Source: Candidatus Methylomirabilota bacterium (GTDB lineage Bacteria; Methylomirabilota; Methylomirabilia; Rokubacteriales; CSP1-6). Taken from it: a DNA stretch of 34,599 nucleotides. How positions within the stretch are numbered: the stretch's first letter is position 1; each line of letters starts with the position of its first letter. This document shows, piece after piece, positions 24,160-32,128 of this stretch. The stretch is taken from positions 1 to 34,599 of the forward strand of contig DASYVT010000088.1 of NCBI GenBank assembly GCA_035936835.1, read 5' to 3'. The notes below the pieces were generated by a model that had not been told where the DNA came from, made no database searches, and saw nothing but the letters and a program-made list of their open reading frames with translations. The position numbers were made by a program, and so were the translations under genes.

Positions 24160-25291
24160 CATCATCCTGCTCGGGCTGACCTCGCTCCTGACCGACATCT
24201 CGAGCGAGATGGTCTACCCCCTCGTGCCCTTCTTCCTCACGGCGGCGCTCGGCGCGAGCCCGGCGATGCTGGGGCTCATCGAAGGCCTGGCCGAGAGCGT
24301 GGCGAGCGTCCTCAAGGTCTTCGCCGGGTTCATCTCGGACCGGATCGGGAAGCGCAAGGGACTGATCATCGCCGGCTACGGCGCGGCCGCCCTCGGCAAG
24401 CTGCTTCTCGCGCTGGCAGCGGGCTGGGGCATGGTGCTGACGGCGCGAGTCGTTGACCGGCTCGGCAAGGGCATACGAACGGCGCCGCGGGATGCCCTGA
24501 TCGCCGACAGCGCCCACGAGGACAAGCGCGGCCGCGCCTTCGGGCTCCACCGGACCCTCGACACCTGGGGCGCGGTGGCGGGCGTAGGCCTCGGCTACTG
24601 GTTCTTCACGCGCATGCCCGGCGAGTACGCGCGCGTCTTCCTGGTAGCGCTCCTCCCCGCGGTGCTGGGGGTGCTCGTGCTCCTAGCCGTCCGCGAGCCC
24701 AAGCACGGGAGGCTGCGTGTGGCCCCGCCTCGCCTCAGCTGGAACATGCTGCCGAGGCGGCTACAGCTCTTCCTCGTGATCACGCTCCTCTTCACCTTAG
24801 GCAACTCGTCCAACGCCTTCCTCCTGCTCCGGGCGCAGAGCCTCGGCTTCACGGCCGCGGCGGCGATTCTCCTCTACGGCGCCTACAACGCGAGCTACGC
24901 TCTGTCCTCCTATCCGGTCGGGCTGGTGTCTGACCGCATCGGCCGCAAGACTCTTCTCGTCGCGGGGTACAGCTTCTACGGAGTCGTCTACCTGGGGTTC
25001 GCCCTCCTCGACGCCGCGAGCCACGCGTGGATCACCTGGGCGCTCTTCGCACTCTACGGGCTTTACAGCGGATTCACCGATGGCGTCGAGAAGGCGCTGG
25101 TCTCCGACCTCGCGCCTCGCGAGCTGCGCGCGACGGCCATCGGGCTCCATGGGACCTTGGTGGGCATTGGACTCTTCCCGGCCTCCTTCATCGCGGGCCA
25201 GCTTTGGACATGGCTCGGCCCGGAATCCACCTTCTATTTCGGCAGCGGCATGGGCTTCCTCGCGTCCCTCGGCCTTCTGCTGGTGCTCTGA
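24152..25291 (+). CDS. MFS transporter, probably translated from an ATT start
   Basis: This major facilitator transporter has about 379 residues if translation starts at ATT 24152, giving IRNIILLGLTSLLTDISSEMVYP, the normal first helix of this MFS subgroup. The first in-frame ATG (24209) would remove most of that helix. AGGAG lies nine bases before the ATT and there is a stop just upstream, so ATT is the best-supported start, although CTG codons at 24167 and 24176 are in frame. Motif A appears as FISDRIGKRKG and is repeated in the second half as LVSDRIGRKT. Other phrases include LGKGIRTAPRDALIADS. It overlaps the molybdenum hydroxylase stop by 8 bp. An exporter role is likely by family. Confidence 0.88.
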   Translation: MRNIILLGLTSLLTDISSEMVYPLVPFFLTAALGASPAMLGLIEGLAESVASVLKVFAGFISDRIGKRKGLIIAGYGAAALGKLLLALAAGWGMVLTARVVDRLGKGIRTAPRDALIADSAHEDKRGRAFGLHRTLDTWGAVAGVGLGYWFFTRMPGEYARVFLVALLPAVLGVLVLLAVREPKHGRLRVAPPRLSWNMLPRRLQLFLVITLLFTLGNSSNAFLLLRAQSLGFTAAAAILLYGAYNASYALSSYPVGLVSDRIGRKTLLVAGYSFYGVVYLGFALLDAASHAWITWALFALYGLYSGFTDGVEKALVSDLAPRELRATAIGLHGTLVGIGLFPASFIAGQLWTWLGPESTFYFGSGMGFLASLGLLLVL

Positions 25292-25307
25292 GACGGGAGA
25301 ACACAGG

Positions 25308-26219
25308 ATGAGAGTCGGCATCTCGCTGACGAGCCACCACGACGTCACGGACCCGCGCGAAGGCGCGCGCTGGATGATCGAGCGGGCCCAGGCCGCGCGG
25401 CACGCGGGCCTCGACTCGCTCTTCCTTGGCGACCACCACGCCGTCCCCAAGCCCTATTACCAAAACGTGCCGATGCTCGGGCGGCTCCTCGCCGAGTGGG
25501 ACGAAAAGGCCGCGGGCTGCCTGTTCCTCCTGCCGCTCTGGAATCCCGTGCTAGTCGCCGAGCAGGTCGGCACGCTGGCCGCCATCGCGCACGGCCGCTT
25601 CATCTTCCAGTGCGGGCTCGGCGCCGACGAGGCGCAGTTTCTCGCGATGGGCGCCAACATCAAGCAGCGCCCCTCGGCCTTCGAAGAGTCCTTCGCCCTC
25701 GTGAAGAAGCTTCTCGCGGGCGAGACCATCTCATCGCAGGGACGCTTCGTCGTCGAGAACGCGCGGGTGACGCCGCGCCCCGCCGAGCCCGTCGAGTACT
25801 GGATCGGCGCCAGCGCGCGAGTCTCCATCGACCGCGCGGCGCGCATCGCCGACGGCTGGCTCGCCTCGCCCGGCCTCACCATCGACCAGGCCCGCGAGCA
25901 GGCGGCCTGGTACCTGGACGGCTGCGCCAGGTACGGGAAGAAGCCGGCGGCGGTGGCGATCAGGCGGGATATCTACGTCGGAGAGTCAGCGGCCGAGGCC
26001 GAGGCGACGGGCCAGGCCATGGTCAAGGCGGGGTATCGCGGCTTCGACCCGAAGGCGCTCTGCTGGGGCTCGGTGGAGCAGGTCGTGGAGAAGTTCCGCG
26101 CCCTCGAGCCGCTCGGTTACACCGACATCATCGTCCGCCACCTCACCGACGACCACCCCAAGGTCCTGGGCTCCCTCGCCCGCCTGGCCGACGTGCGCAA
26201 GGCGTTCCAGAACACCTAG
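25308..26219 (+). CDS. Luciferase-like (LLM class) flavin-dependent oxidoreductase
   Basis: This 303-residue TIM-barrel flavoprotein belongs to the bacterial luciferase-like monooxygenase group (FMN or F420 dependent). The N-terminus MRVGISLTSHHDVTDPREGARWMIERAQAARHAGLDSLFLGDHH is the family opening. FIFQCGLGADEAQFLAMG (about residues 98-115) and EYWIGASARVSIDRAARIADGWL (about 165-187) correspond to conserved cofactor-binding regions. A GGGAG site precedes the ATG by eight bases, and the gene follows the MFS gene by 16 bp, so it closes the four-gene redox operon. The substrate is unknown and the cofactor cannot be decided by eye. Confidence 0.9.
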   Translation: MRVGISLTSHHDVTDPREGARWMIERAQAARHAGLDSLFLGDHHAVPKPYYQNVPMLGRLLAEWDEKAAGCLFLLPLWNPVLVAEQVGTLAAIAHGRFIFQCGLGADEAQFLAMGANIKQRPSAFEESFALVKKLLAGETISSQGRFVVENARVTPRPAEPVEYWIGASARVSIDRAARIADGWLASPGLTIDQAREQAAWYLDGCARYGKKPAAVAIRRDIYVGESAAEAEATGQAMVKAGYRGFDPKALCWGSVEQVVEKFRALEPLGYTDIIVRHLTDDHPKVLGSLARLADVRKAFQNT

Positions 26220-26224
26220 CCTGG

Positions 26225-26809
26225 TCAGGGGCTGCGGGCGCCCCAGAGGCCGGCCGCGACGCGCGCCTCGTAGTAGTGGCCGTTGGGATGCAGGAGCGCC
26301 GTCTGGACGAGGACCCATGCGCGGCTCCTCCCACCGGCCCAAAACTCCGTGAGCCATTCGGCGCCGGGGGCGACGACGCCCTCGGTGAGGACGACGCTCC
26401 TGACGCGCTCCGCCGGAACGAGGGCCTCGAGGTCGCTGCCGCGCAGCGTCTCGATGACCTCGAGCGTCCGCGTCGTCACCGCATCCCAGTAGCCCTTGAG
26501 CGCTTGGAGGTCGATGCGCGCGCTCAGCTCGTCCACCTCGGCGTCCTTCATCCCCGTGCCGACGTCGCGTCGCGGCACGCCGAGGCTTTCGAGCCATCCC
26601 GCATCGAGAACCTGGGGCCGGTCGGCCAGGAAACGATTCAGCGCGACGTCCTCGATACGCGCCGCGTGCCAGAGAAGCCACGCGACGGTGTTGACGCCCG
26701 GATGGGGCCGCCCGCGCAGGTGCGGCTCGGGAAGCCGGGAAAACAGCCCGTCGATCAGGCTTCCGTGGAGGTCACCGTAGCGGAGCAGCAGGAAGCTGAT
26801 GGCGTCCAT
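26225..26809 (-). CDS. DinB-family (DinB_2-like) putative metal-dependent protein
   Basis: This 194-residue helical protein fits the DinB/YfiT four-helix-bundle superfamily. WLLWHAARIEDV supplies H48 on one helix, and HPNGH supplies H174 and H178, an HxxxH pair near the C-terminus; together these are the expected three metal ligands. Members act as thiol S-transferases or have unknown stress roles. The ATG at 26809 lies 5 bp after the stop of the peptide-binding-protein gene, so it is the last gene of that minus-strand operon, with no clear ribosome site of its own. It converges with the luciferase-like gene at a distance of 5 bp. Confidence 0.82.
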   Translation of the reverse strand: MDAISFLLLRYGDLHGSLIDGLFSRLPEPHLRGRPHPGVNTVAWLLWHAARIEDVALNRFLADRPQVLDAGWLESLGVPRRDVGTGMKDAEVDELSARIDLQALKGYWDAVTTRTLEVIETLRGSDLEALVPAERVRSVVLTEGVVAPGAEWLTEFWAGGRSRAWVLVQTALLHPNGHYYEARVAAGLWGARSP

Positions 26810-26814
26810 GCCGG

Positions 26815-28416
26815 CTACGGGCTGATCCACACCTTCATGAAGGTGTTGTTGTCGTAGGTGGTGAGCCCAGGCTTGTAGTTCTGCAGGCGCTTGTCCTTGA
26901 AGAACCAGCCCTCGACCCATGCCACGGCCACCGTGGCGGTGTCGCCACGCGTGAGGATGTAGCGCTGGAGCTCCCAGTAGGCCTGCCGGCGCTTGTCCTT
27001 GTTCGACTCTTTCAAGCCGCGCTCCGCCAGCTCGTCGATCTTCGGATCGGACATGCGGCCGTAGTTGCTCCCGCCCTCGGTCGTGTAGGCGATGTGGAAG
27101 ACGCCCGAGGGATCATTGACGTCCATGGCCCGGTCCTGGCTGGCGATGAGCGTGAAGTCGCCCTTGCCCCAGGCAGCGTAGCCCGCCGCGCTCTCGTGCG
27201 TCTTGAGCGTCCCGCGGATGCCGGCCTTGCGAAGCTGGGCGATGACGAGCTGAGCACGGTCGACGTAGTTGCCGACGGAGCGCACCGCGACCTCGATGTC
27301 CACGCCGTTCGGGTAGTGCTTCTCGACGAGCTTCTTGGCCTCGGCGATGTCTCCGTCCTTCGGCTGGCGGCAGCCCGGGATCTTGTTGACCTCCTCGAGC
27401 GGCAGGGCGAAGTCGCCGGACAGCTTCGGATCGAGGATGCCGCAGGGCACGCCCGCGCCTTCGAGAGCCTTGGCGACCATCTCCTGTCGGTCGATCGCCA
27501 GGTTGACCGCTCGCCTCAGGTCCGGGTTGTTGAAGGGCGGCTTCTGCGAGTTCAGGTAGATGAGAAAGATCGTGTTGATAGAGGCCTGGTAGATGTCCAC
27601 GTCCTGGCGGGCCCGGCCCAGCTCGTCGGCCTGCGTCTTGCGCATCGGCGGCCAGGCATCCCAGAGCATGATCTTGCCGGCTTTCGCGGCGGCGAGCTGG
27701 GTCGGCCCGCCGATGAGGATGAACTGCTTGACGCCGTCCACATACGGCAGGCCCGGGATGAAGTAATTCGGATTCTTCTCCCACTCGATCACGCTGCCGC
27801 GCTCGTACTTCTTGAACTTGAAGGGCCCCGTGCCGATCTGGGCTTCTGGTTGGTTGAGATCTCCGTATTTCGCGAGGATGTGTTTCGCGGCCACGCGACA
27901 CCAGGCCGAGGCCAGCGACGGCAGGAACGGCGCGGCCGGGAACTTGAGCCTGAACTGGACGGTATTCGCGTCGACCATCTCGACCGCGGCCACCATGGGC
28001 TTGAGCGAGGCCCCGCACTTCGGGCTCTGGAAGTCCTTGCTGAGGATGCGGTCGAAGGAGGCCTTGACGTCGGCCGCGCTGAAGGGCTGGCCGTCGTGCC
28101 ACGTAACGCCCTTTCGGAGGTAAAACGTGTACGTCTTCCCGTCGGGCGAGACCGTCCAGCGCTCGGCCAGGTCGCCGGCGATCTTGGCCGGATCATCGGG
28201 ATCATAGTGCAGGAGCCCGCTGTAGACGCCCGCCGTCGCCTGCTGGACGACCAGGGGAGACTCGGCGTGAACGTCGAGGCGGCCCGGATCGCCGTAGTCG
28301 AACCACGTGAGGATGCCGCCGGGACGCGGCTTGTCCTGCGCCTGCGCCGCGGGCGCGGCGAGCGCGGCGATCAGCGCGAGGGAAGCCAGGAGGCGGAGAG
28401 TCTTCGAGGTCGTCAT
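26815..28416 (-). CDS. ABC transporter substrate-binding protein, family 5 (DppA/OppA type)
   Basis: This 533-residue periplasmic protein has a Sec signal (MTTSKTLRLLASLALIAALAAPAAQAQDK). The mature chain shows standard SBP_bac_5 phrases: LAERWTVSPDGKTYTFYLRKGVTWHDGQPFSAADVKASFDRI (about residues 84-125), IGTGPFKFKKYERGSVIEWEKNPNY (about 196-220) and NPDLRRAVNLAIDRQEMV (about 297-314). AAAAGGAG stands eight bases before the ATG. It follows two DppB/DppC-like permease genes. Ligands in this family include peptides, nickel and glycosides, so a peptide is only the default guess. Confidence 0.94.
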   Translation of the reverse strand: MTTSKTLRLLASLALIAALAAPAAQAQDKPRPGGILTWFDYGDPGRLDVHAESPLVVQQATAGVYSGLLHYDPDDPAKIAGDLAERWTVSPDGKTYTFYLRKGVTWHDGQPFSAADVKASFDRILSKDFQSPKCGASLKPMVAAVEMVDANTVQFRLKFPAAPFLPSLASAWCRVAAKHILAKYGDLNQPEAQIGTGPFKFKKYERGSVIEWEKNPNYFIPGLPYVDGVKQFILIGGPTQLAAAKAGKIMLWDAWPPMRKTQADELGRARQDVDIYQASINTIFLIYLNSQKPPFNNPDLRRAVNLAIDRQEMVAKALEGAGVPCGILDPKLSGDFALPLEEVNKIPGCRQPKDGDIAEAKKLVEKHYPNGVDIEVAVRSVGNYVDRAQLVIAQLRKAGIRGTLKTHESAAGYAAWGKGDFTLIASQDRAMDVNDPSGVFHIAYTTEGGSNYGRMSDPKIDELAERGLKESNKDKRRQAYWELQRYILTRGDTATVAVAWVEGWFFKDKRLQNYKPGLTTYDNNTFMKVWISP

Positions 28417-28457
28417 TTATCGAACTCCTTTTGGGATCGGGCTCCTTTGCGTCGTTA

Positions 28458-29306
28458 CTAACCGAGGCCCCCGCGCAGTCGCGGGTCGGTGACATCGCGA
28501 ATCGAGTCTCCAAAGAGGTTCAGCCCGAACACGGCCAGGCTGATCGCCAGTCCGGGAAAGAATACCATCCAGGGCGCGGTCTCGAGCGCCTGGATTCCGG
28601 CCGTCATCATGCCGCCCCACGAGGGCTCGTCCGGCGGCGCTCCGGCTCCGATGAAGCTCAGGGAGGCTTCCACCACGATGGCGTAGGAGACATTGGTCGT
28701 GACGAGGACGATATAGCCGGCCATGCAGTTGGGGATGAGGTGCCGCGCGATGATGCGCCAGTTCGTGGCCCCGACCGCGCGCGCCGACTCCATGTACGGC
28801 GAGACGATGATGCCGAGGGCGATGGAACGGATGGTACGAGCCGCCGTGGGCGTCAGCAGGACGACGAGCGCGATGATGACGTTGTTCACCGACTGGCCGA
28901 GCGCCGCCATCAGCGCGAGCGCCAGGATGATGGGCGGCAGGGCCATCACGCTGTCCACGACGCGCTGGCTGCCCGTATCGGCGGCGCCGCCGAGGTAGGC
29001 GGTGACGGCGCCCCAGAGCGAGCCCGCCGTGATGCCGAAGACGACGGACACGAGCCCAACGTAGAGGGACAACCGCGCGCCCCAGATCACGCGGCTCAGC
29101 ACGTCGCGCCCGATCTGATCGGTGCCCATGGGAAATTGCGCGCTCGGCGGCAGGTACGGCGAGAAGCTCGCGTCCTTCGGGCCGTGCGGCGCCAGCCGTG
29201 GCGCCAGCACGGCGACCGCGATCAGCACGAGAACGATGAGCCCGCCGGCCGCGCCCAGCGGCTGGCGGCGGAGGAGGTGACCGAGCGCTGCCATCGCCTC
29301 ACGCAT
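28458..29306 (-). CDS. ABC transporter permease, DppC type
   Basis: This 282-residue inner-membrane protein has about six membrane segments. The N-terminal segment (LGAAGGLIVLVLIAVAVLAPRLAPHGP) and the following FPMGTDQIGRDVLSRVIWGARLSL phrase are conserved in DppC/OppC. The EAA coupling loop is SARAVGATNWRIIARHLIPN (about residues 175-194). It overlaps the dppB-type gene by 8 bp and is followed 41 bp later by the binding-protein gene. It forms the channel together with the DppB-type protein. Confidence 0.94.
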   Translation of the reverse strand: MREAMAALGHLLRRQPLGAAGGLIVLVLIAVAVLAPRLAPHGPKDASFSPYLPPSAQFPMGTDQIGRDVLSRVIWGARLSLYVGLVSVVFGITAGSLWGAVTAYLGGAADTGSQRVVDSVMALPPIILALALMAALGQSVNNVIIALVVLLTPTAARTIRSIALGIIVSPYMESARAVGATNWRIIARHLIPNCMAGYIVLVTTNVSYAIVVEASLSFIGAGAPPDEPSWGGMMTAGIQALETAPWMVFFPGLAISLAVFGLNLFGDSIRDVTDPRLRGGLG

Positions 29307-30261
29307 AGTGGATCCGTGGATCGAGCCAGACGTAGAGCAAATCCACCACGAGGTTCACGACCAGGAAGACCACGGCCATGACGAAGACCATGGCCTGGAC
29401 GGTCGGGTAGTCGCGCTGGCTCACGGCCTGGACGAGCGCCGTCCCCATCCCCGGCACGACAAAGATGATCTCCATGATGACGAGCCCGCCCAGAAGCCGG
29501 CCGCCCCACCAGCCGACGAAGGTCACCACGGGCAGGAGCGAGTTCCTGAGCGCGTGGCGGTAGACCACCGCGCGCTCCGACAGACCCTTGGCGCGCGCCG
29601 TGCGCACGTAGTCCTGTCGGATCACCTCGAGCATCTGCGAGCGCGTGAGCCGCGTGATGGGCGCGCTGATGTAGTACGCCTGCGCCAGCGCCGGCCAGAT
29701 CAGCTGCTTGAGGTTCTCCACCGGGTCCTCGGTGAAGGCCACGAACTCGAGCGGCGGGATCCAGTGGAAGACCCGGACGAGCCCGTACAGGATCAGCGCC
29801 CCCGTGACGAAGAGCGGCACGCTCAGGCCGCTCAGGCTCGCGATGCGCGCGAGGTAGTCGAGGGGGCCGTTCTGATGGACGGCGGAGACCACGCCGAGGG
29901 GGATGGCCCAGATCACCGCGATGGCGAGCGTGAGAATGGCCAGCTCCATGGAGCGCGGGAAGCGCTCGCGCAGGATGTCCCAGACCGGCCGGCGCTGCGC
30001 ATAGGACTTCCCGAAATCCCCGCGCACCGCTCCGCCCATCCACGAGAGATACTGGACCATCACCGGCTGGTTCAAGCCGAGCTCCTCGCGGATCTTCTGG
30101 ATCTGCTTCTGCTGGACGCCGCTCGTCTCGGAGCCCGCCTGGTACACGAGGATCTCGGCGATGTCCCCCGGGACCAGCCGCATCAGCACGAAGATCAGCA
30201 TGGACGCCCCGATCAGGGCGGGAATGAAGAGCAGGATCCGGCGGATGATGTACGTGCTCAT
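29299..30261 (-). CDS. ABC transporter permease, DppB type
   Basis: This 320-residue permease begins MSTYIIRRILLFIPALIGASMLIFVLMRLVPGD, the near-universal DppB/OppB opening. The EAA loop is YVRTARAKGLSERAVVYRHALRNSLLP (about residues 222-248). The C-terminus ends VDLLYVWLDPRIHYA, again typical. It is the first gene of a minus-strand dppB-dppC-dppA-dinB operon. No Shine-Dalgarno precedes the ATG, and a promoter-like sequence ends only 13 bases upstream. No DppD/DppF ATPase genes are present on either side. Confidence 0.94.
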   Translation of the reverse strand: MSTYIIRRILLFIPALIGASMLIFVLMRLVPGDIAEILVYQAGSETSGVQQKQIQKIREELGLNQPVMVQYLSWMGGAVRGDFGKSYAQRRPVWDILRERFPRSMELAILTLAIAVIWAIPLGVVSAVHQNGPLDYLARIASLSGLSVPLFVTGALILYGLVRVFHWIPPLEFVAFTEDPVENLKQLIWPALAQAYYISAPITRLTRSQMLEVIRQDYVRTARAKGLSERAVVYRHALRNSLLPVVTFVGWWGGRLLGGLVIMEIIFVVPGMGTALVQAVSQRDYPTVQAMVFVMAVVFLVVNLVVDLLYVWLDPRIHYA

Positions 30262-30274
30262 GCGGTGCGGCCGT

Positions 30275-30304
30275 ATGCTACGGGCGGCGCGTCAGCCGCG
30301 TCAA
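30275..30304 (-). promoter_or_regulatory. Possible promoter of the peptide importer operon, with a near-leaderless start
   Basis: On the minus strand TTGACG (30304 to 30299; five of six) and TAGCAT (30280 to 30275; four of six) are 18 bases apart. The -10 box ends 13 bases before the dppB ATG, which would leave a leader of only a few bases. That fits with the absence of a ribosome site. Confidence 0.35.
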
Positions 30305-30431
30305 GAGCCCCACGTGGCCGGGACAATCGGCTCTCACCGAAGTACATCGATGTCCCGTTCGCCGAGAAGCCTCGCAGATAGGGCGGCGGTAGGTAGTGAT
30401 GCTTTCCGGGCTCCAATATTCCGACTGTACC

Positions 30432-30501
30432 GCCGAACGTCACGAATGAGCCGCGCGACTTTCCAGCTCAGTGTCGCGTCGGCTCCATTCGTTGGTTAGG
30501 C
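30432..30501 (-). other. attC recombination site (downstream of the protease gene)
   Basis: Read on the minus strand the site starts GCCTAAC (consensus RYYYAAC) and ends GTTCGGC (consensus GTTRRRY, one mismatch), 70 bp in all. Between them the arms CGAATGGAGCCGACGCGAC and GTCGCGCGGCTCATTCG pair fully except for two extra bases, a G and an A, on one arm, the extrahelical bases that mark genuine attC sites. It begins 10 bp after the stop of the cassette gene, the usual position. Confidence 0.8.
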
Positions 30502-30511
30502 GTCGCGCCCT

Positions 30512-31339
30512 TCATTTGAGCAGCCCAGGGTTATTCCCAAGATATTCCCGGGCAAATCTGATCGAACGCGCATAACCGATTCCAGTGCTGATGTACTGGT
30601 CGAGGGTTTCAATGATGGCTCTCGTCGCCTGTAGGGGATCGACGCCCATTATCCGCACGGAGCCACTCGACGAAGTTTTGTCGATGTAAACGCGAAGCTC
30701 ACGTAGGCCTTGTGAAATGCCGCCCTCGCGCATGCTCACGATCCCGACCATGTGTCCTTCGCTGTTCAGAAGAGCACCACCGGAGTTACCCTTGTTGATC
30801 GACGCCTGAATAAAGATGAGGGACGACGAACCGTCAAAACCAGAAACCATGCCGTGATGGGTGACCATGCCAGGTGTCGCGAGAGGATAGCCCGAGAAAG
30901 TAACATCGTCGCCGACTGCCAAAACCTCCTTGTCGGATGCCAACTCAACCTTCGCGAAGTTCTTTGTCGGCTTGGTCTTGAGCTTCACAAAGGCGAAATC
31001 CTGAAGCAGCGGACTCGTATCGGCCTGGGTGGGCACGGATACAACGGTGCCGCTGATCGTTTCGCCAGACGGCAGAACCACCTGAAGGTCTGGATAGAGA
31101 GTCCAGTTGACTGTTGGACCCTGAGCCGACAACGCCGCCACGACGTGAAAGCATGTCAGAACGTGCTGGTCGCCAATGAAGGCACCGCTGCCCTTCGAAT
31201 TTCCCGACTGGCTCACAAGCATGACGCCAGAAGTCCGGGACAGCTCAAGAACGTTCATGCCTTGCGCCATGGGACCTCCGGCAGATGAGCATGCCACGAC
31301 ACCAAGAAGACTGGAAAGCAACACTCTCATGGTTTGCAC
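30512..31339 (-). CDS. Trypsin-like serine protease, probable lipoprotein, in an integron-type cassette
   Basis: This 275-residue protein has a signal peptide with a lipobox-like VVAC (C17). The chymotrypsin-fold catalytic triad is visible: H65 in LTCFHVVAAL, D114 in LLQDFAFVKL and S186 in INKGNSGGALL. The following GHMVGIV strand is typical of the S1C/HtrA group. There is no PDZ domain. The C-terminus is a short helical tail. The start is GTG at 31339, with GGAGG nine bases upstream; ATG at 31330 is also possible but lacks a site. The DNA is visibly AT-richer than the flanking chromosome. The gene lies between two attC-like sites, both in the same orientation, so it looks like a captured mobile cassette. 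Confidence 0.88.
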   Translation of the reverse strand: MQTMRVLLSSLLGVVACSSAGGPMAQGMNVLELSRTSGVMLVSQSGNSKGSGAFIGDQHVLTCFHVVAALSAQGPTVNWTLYPDLQVVLPSGETISGTVVSVPTQADTSPLLQDFAFVKLKTKPTKNFAKVELASDKEVLAVGDDVTFSGYPLATPGMVTHHGMVSGFDGSSSLIFIQASINKGNSGGALLNSEGHMVGIVSMREGGISQGLRELRVYIDKTSSSGSVRIMGVDPLQATRAIIETLDQYISTGIGYARSIRFAREYLGNNPGLLK

Positions 31340-31367
31340 AGGTTGGTGCCTCCACTGGATCGGCGAC

Positions 31368-31432
31368 GTCTAACGCAGAAGTAACCGGCCTGCGCAGCTT
31401 TTCGCGCAGGCCGGTTGACTGCCGAGTTGGGC
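31368..31432 (-). other. attC recombination site (between the two cassette genes)
   Basis: On the minus strand it starts GCCCAAC (RYYYAAC) and ends GTTAGAC (GTTRRRY), both perfect matches, over 65 bp. The inner arms AACCGGCCTGCGC and GCGCAGGCCGGTT pair perfectly over 13 bp. An outer GCAG/CTGC stem is separated from them by an unpaired spacer (TC against ACTT), the layout of an attC hairpin. It lies 30 bp downstream of the stop of the 204-residue cassette gene. Confidence 0.85.
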
Positions 31433-31462
31433 ATGGGTTGGCTGGAGATCAATTTCATTCCG

Positions 31463-32077
31463 CTACTTCCCCCCGATCACCAACACAAACTGAGCTTCAG
31501 GAAAGAAGTCCGGCTTTATTGGGCTAGTCCCGAACTGGACGCCAATGCCTGAGAGGATCTTTGATAGCTCAATGGCTGCTGGCGAAATATTTTTTGTGTC
31601 TCTCACTCCGATATGAACTCCAATGACGTCGGGTGTGAGGCCTGGGATTGGCAATGCCAAATCTGACGCACAACCAGCCGCCTTCAGCGCTTTGACAAAG
31701 TCAGTTGCATACACTTGAGCTTCGTGGTTGCTGTTTGCTGCCGTCACATGAACCATGGGGAGTGAGTGGCAGGATTTACGAGCCATGACTGTTAGCGCGG
31801 CACTTTGCTCAGAACTCAGGTGACGACCTTTTACGTTCTGTTCTATTTTTGAAAGTTTTTCGCGCGCTTCCTGTTGCTCACGTTGGGCCGCGTCCAGTTG
31901 CAGTTTCAGTTCGGCCTCACGCTCGAGTTGGACCTTGGAGGACAACTCACTAGCTCGGCGGTCAACGTAATAACGAATGCCAGTGGCTAACGGGACAAAT
32001 ATCGCGAAAATTATTGTAGCCCACAGCAAAGTGTGGGATAGCGACTTGAGGCTATCGATGCTGTTCCACATTTCCAT
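31463..32077 (-). CDS. Membrane-anchored coiled-coil protein of unknown function, in an integron-type cassette
   Basis: This 204-residue protein has one membrane helix (about residues 16-34, LLWATIIFAIFVPLATG), a charged coiled coil (about 42-82, rich in E, Q, K and R), and a C-terminal alpha/beta domain of about 115 residues that starts RHLSSEQSAALTVMA and ends FVLVIGGK. That C-terminal pattern (a helix after a 'Q..AL' start, an EA.VYA..F...L..AG unit, and a final VLVIG.K strand) recurs in uncharacterised anchored proteins that I recall, but I know no function. The sequence is AT-richer than its surroundings: 25 of 60 bases are G or C at 31561-31620, against 46 of 60 at 33541-33600. No clear ribosome site is seen before the ATG at 32077; ATG 32071 is an alternative. 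Confidence 0.75.
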   Translation of the reverse strand: MEMWNSIDSLKSLSHTLLWATIIFAIFVPLATGIRYYVDRRASELSSKVQLEREAELKLQLDAAQREQQEAREKLSKIEQNVKGRHLSSEQSAALTVMARKSCHSLPMVHVTAANSNHEAQVYATDFVKALKAAGCASDLALPIPGLTPDVIGVHIGVRDTKNISPAAIELSKILSGIGVQFGTSPIKPDFFPEAQFVLVIGGK

Positions 32078-32128
32078 AAATTTCTATCGATATCGGTTGC
32101 TGATCGGTGCGGAGACATAGCTGTGAAT

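Noticed and set aside
30512-32077. Toxin-antitoxin or restriction system in the AT-richer island
   Set aside because: The two genes encode a serine protease lipoprotein and an anchored coiled-coil protein, with no toxin, methylase or nuclease motif.
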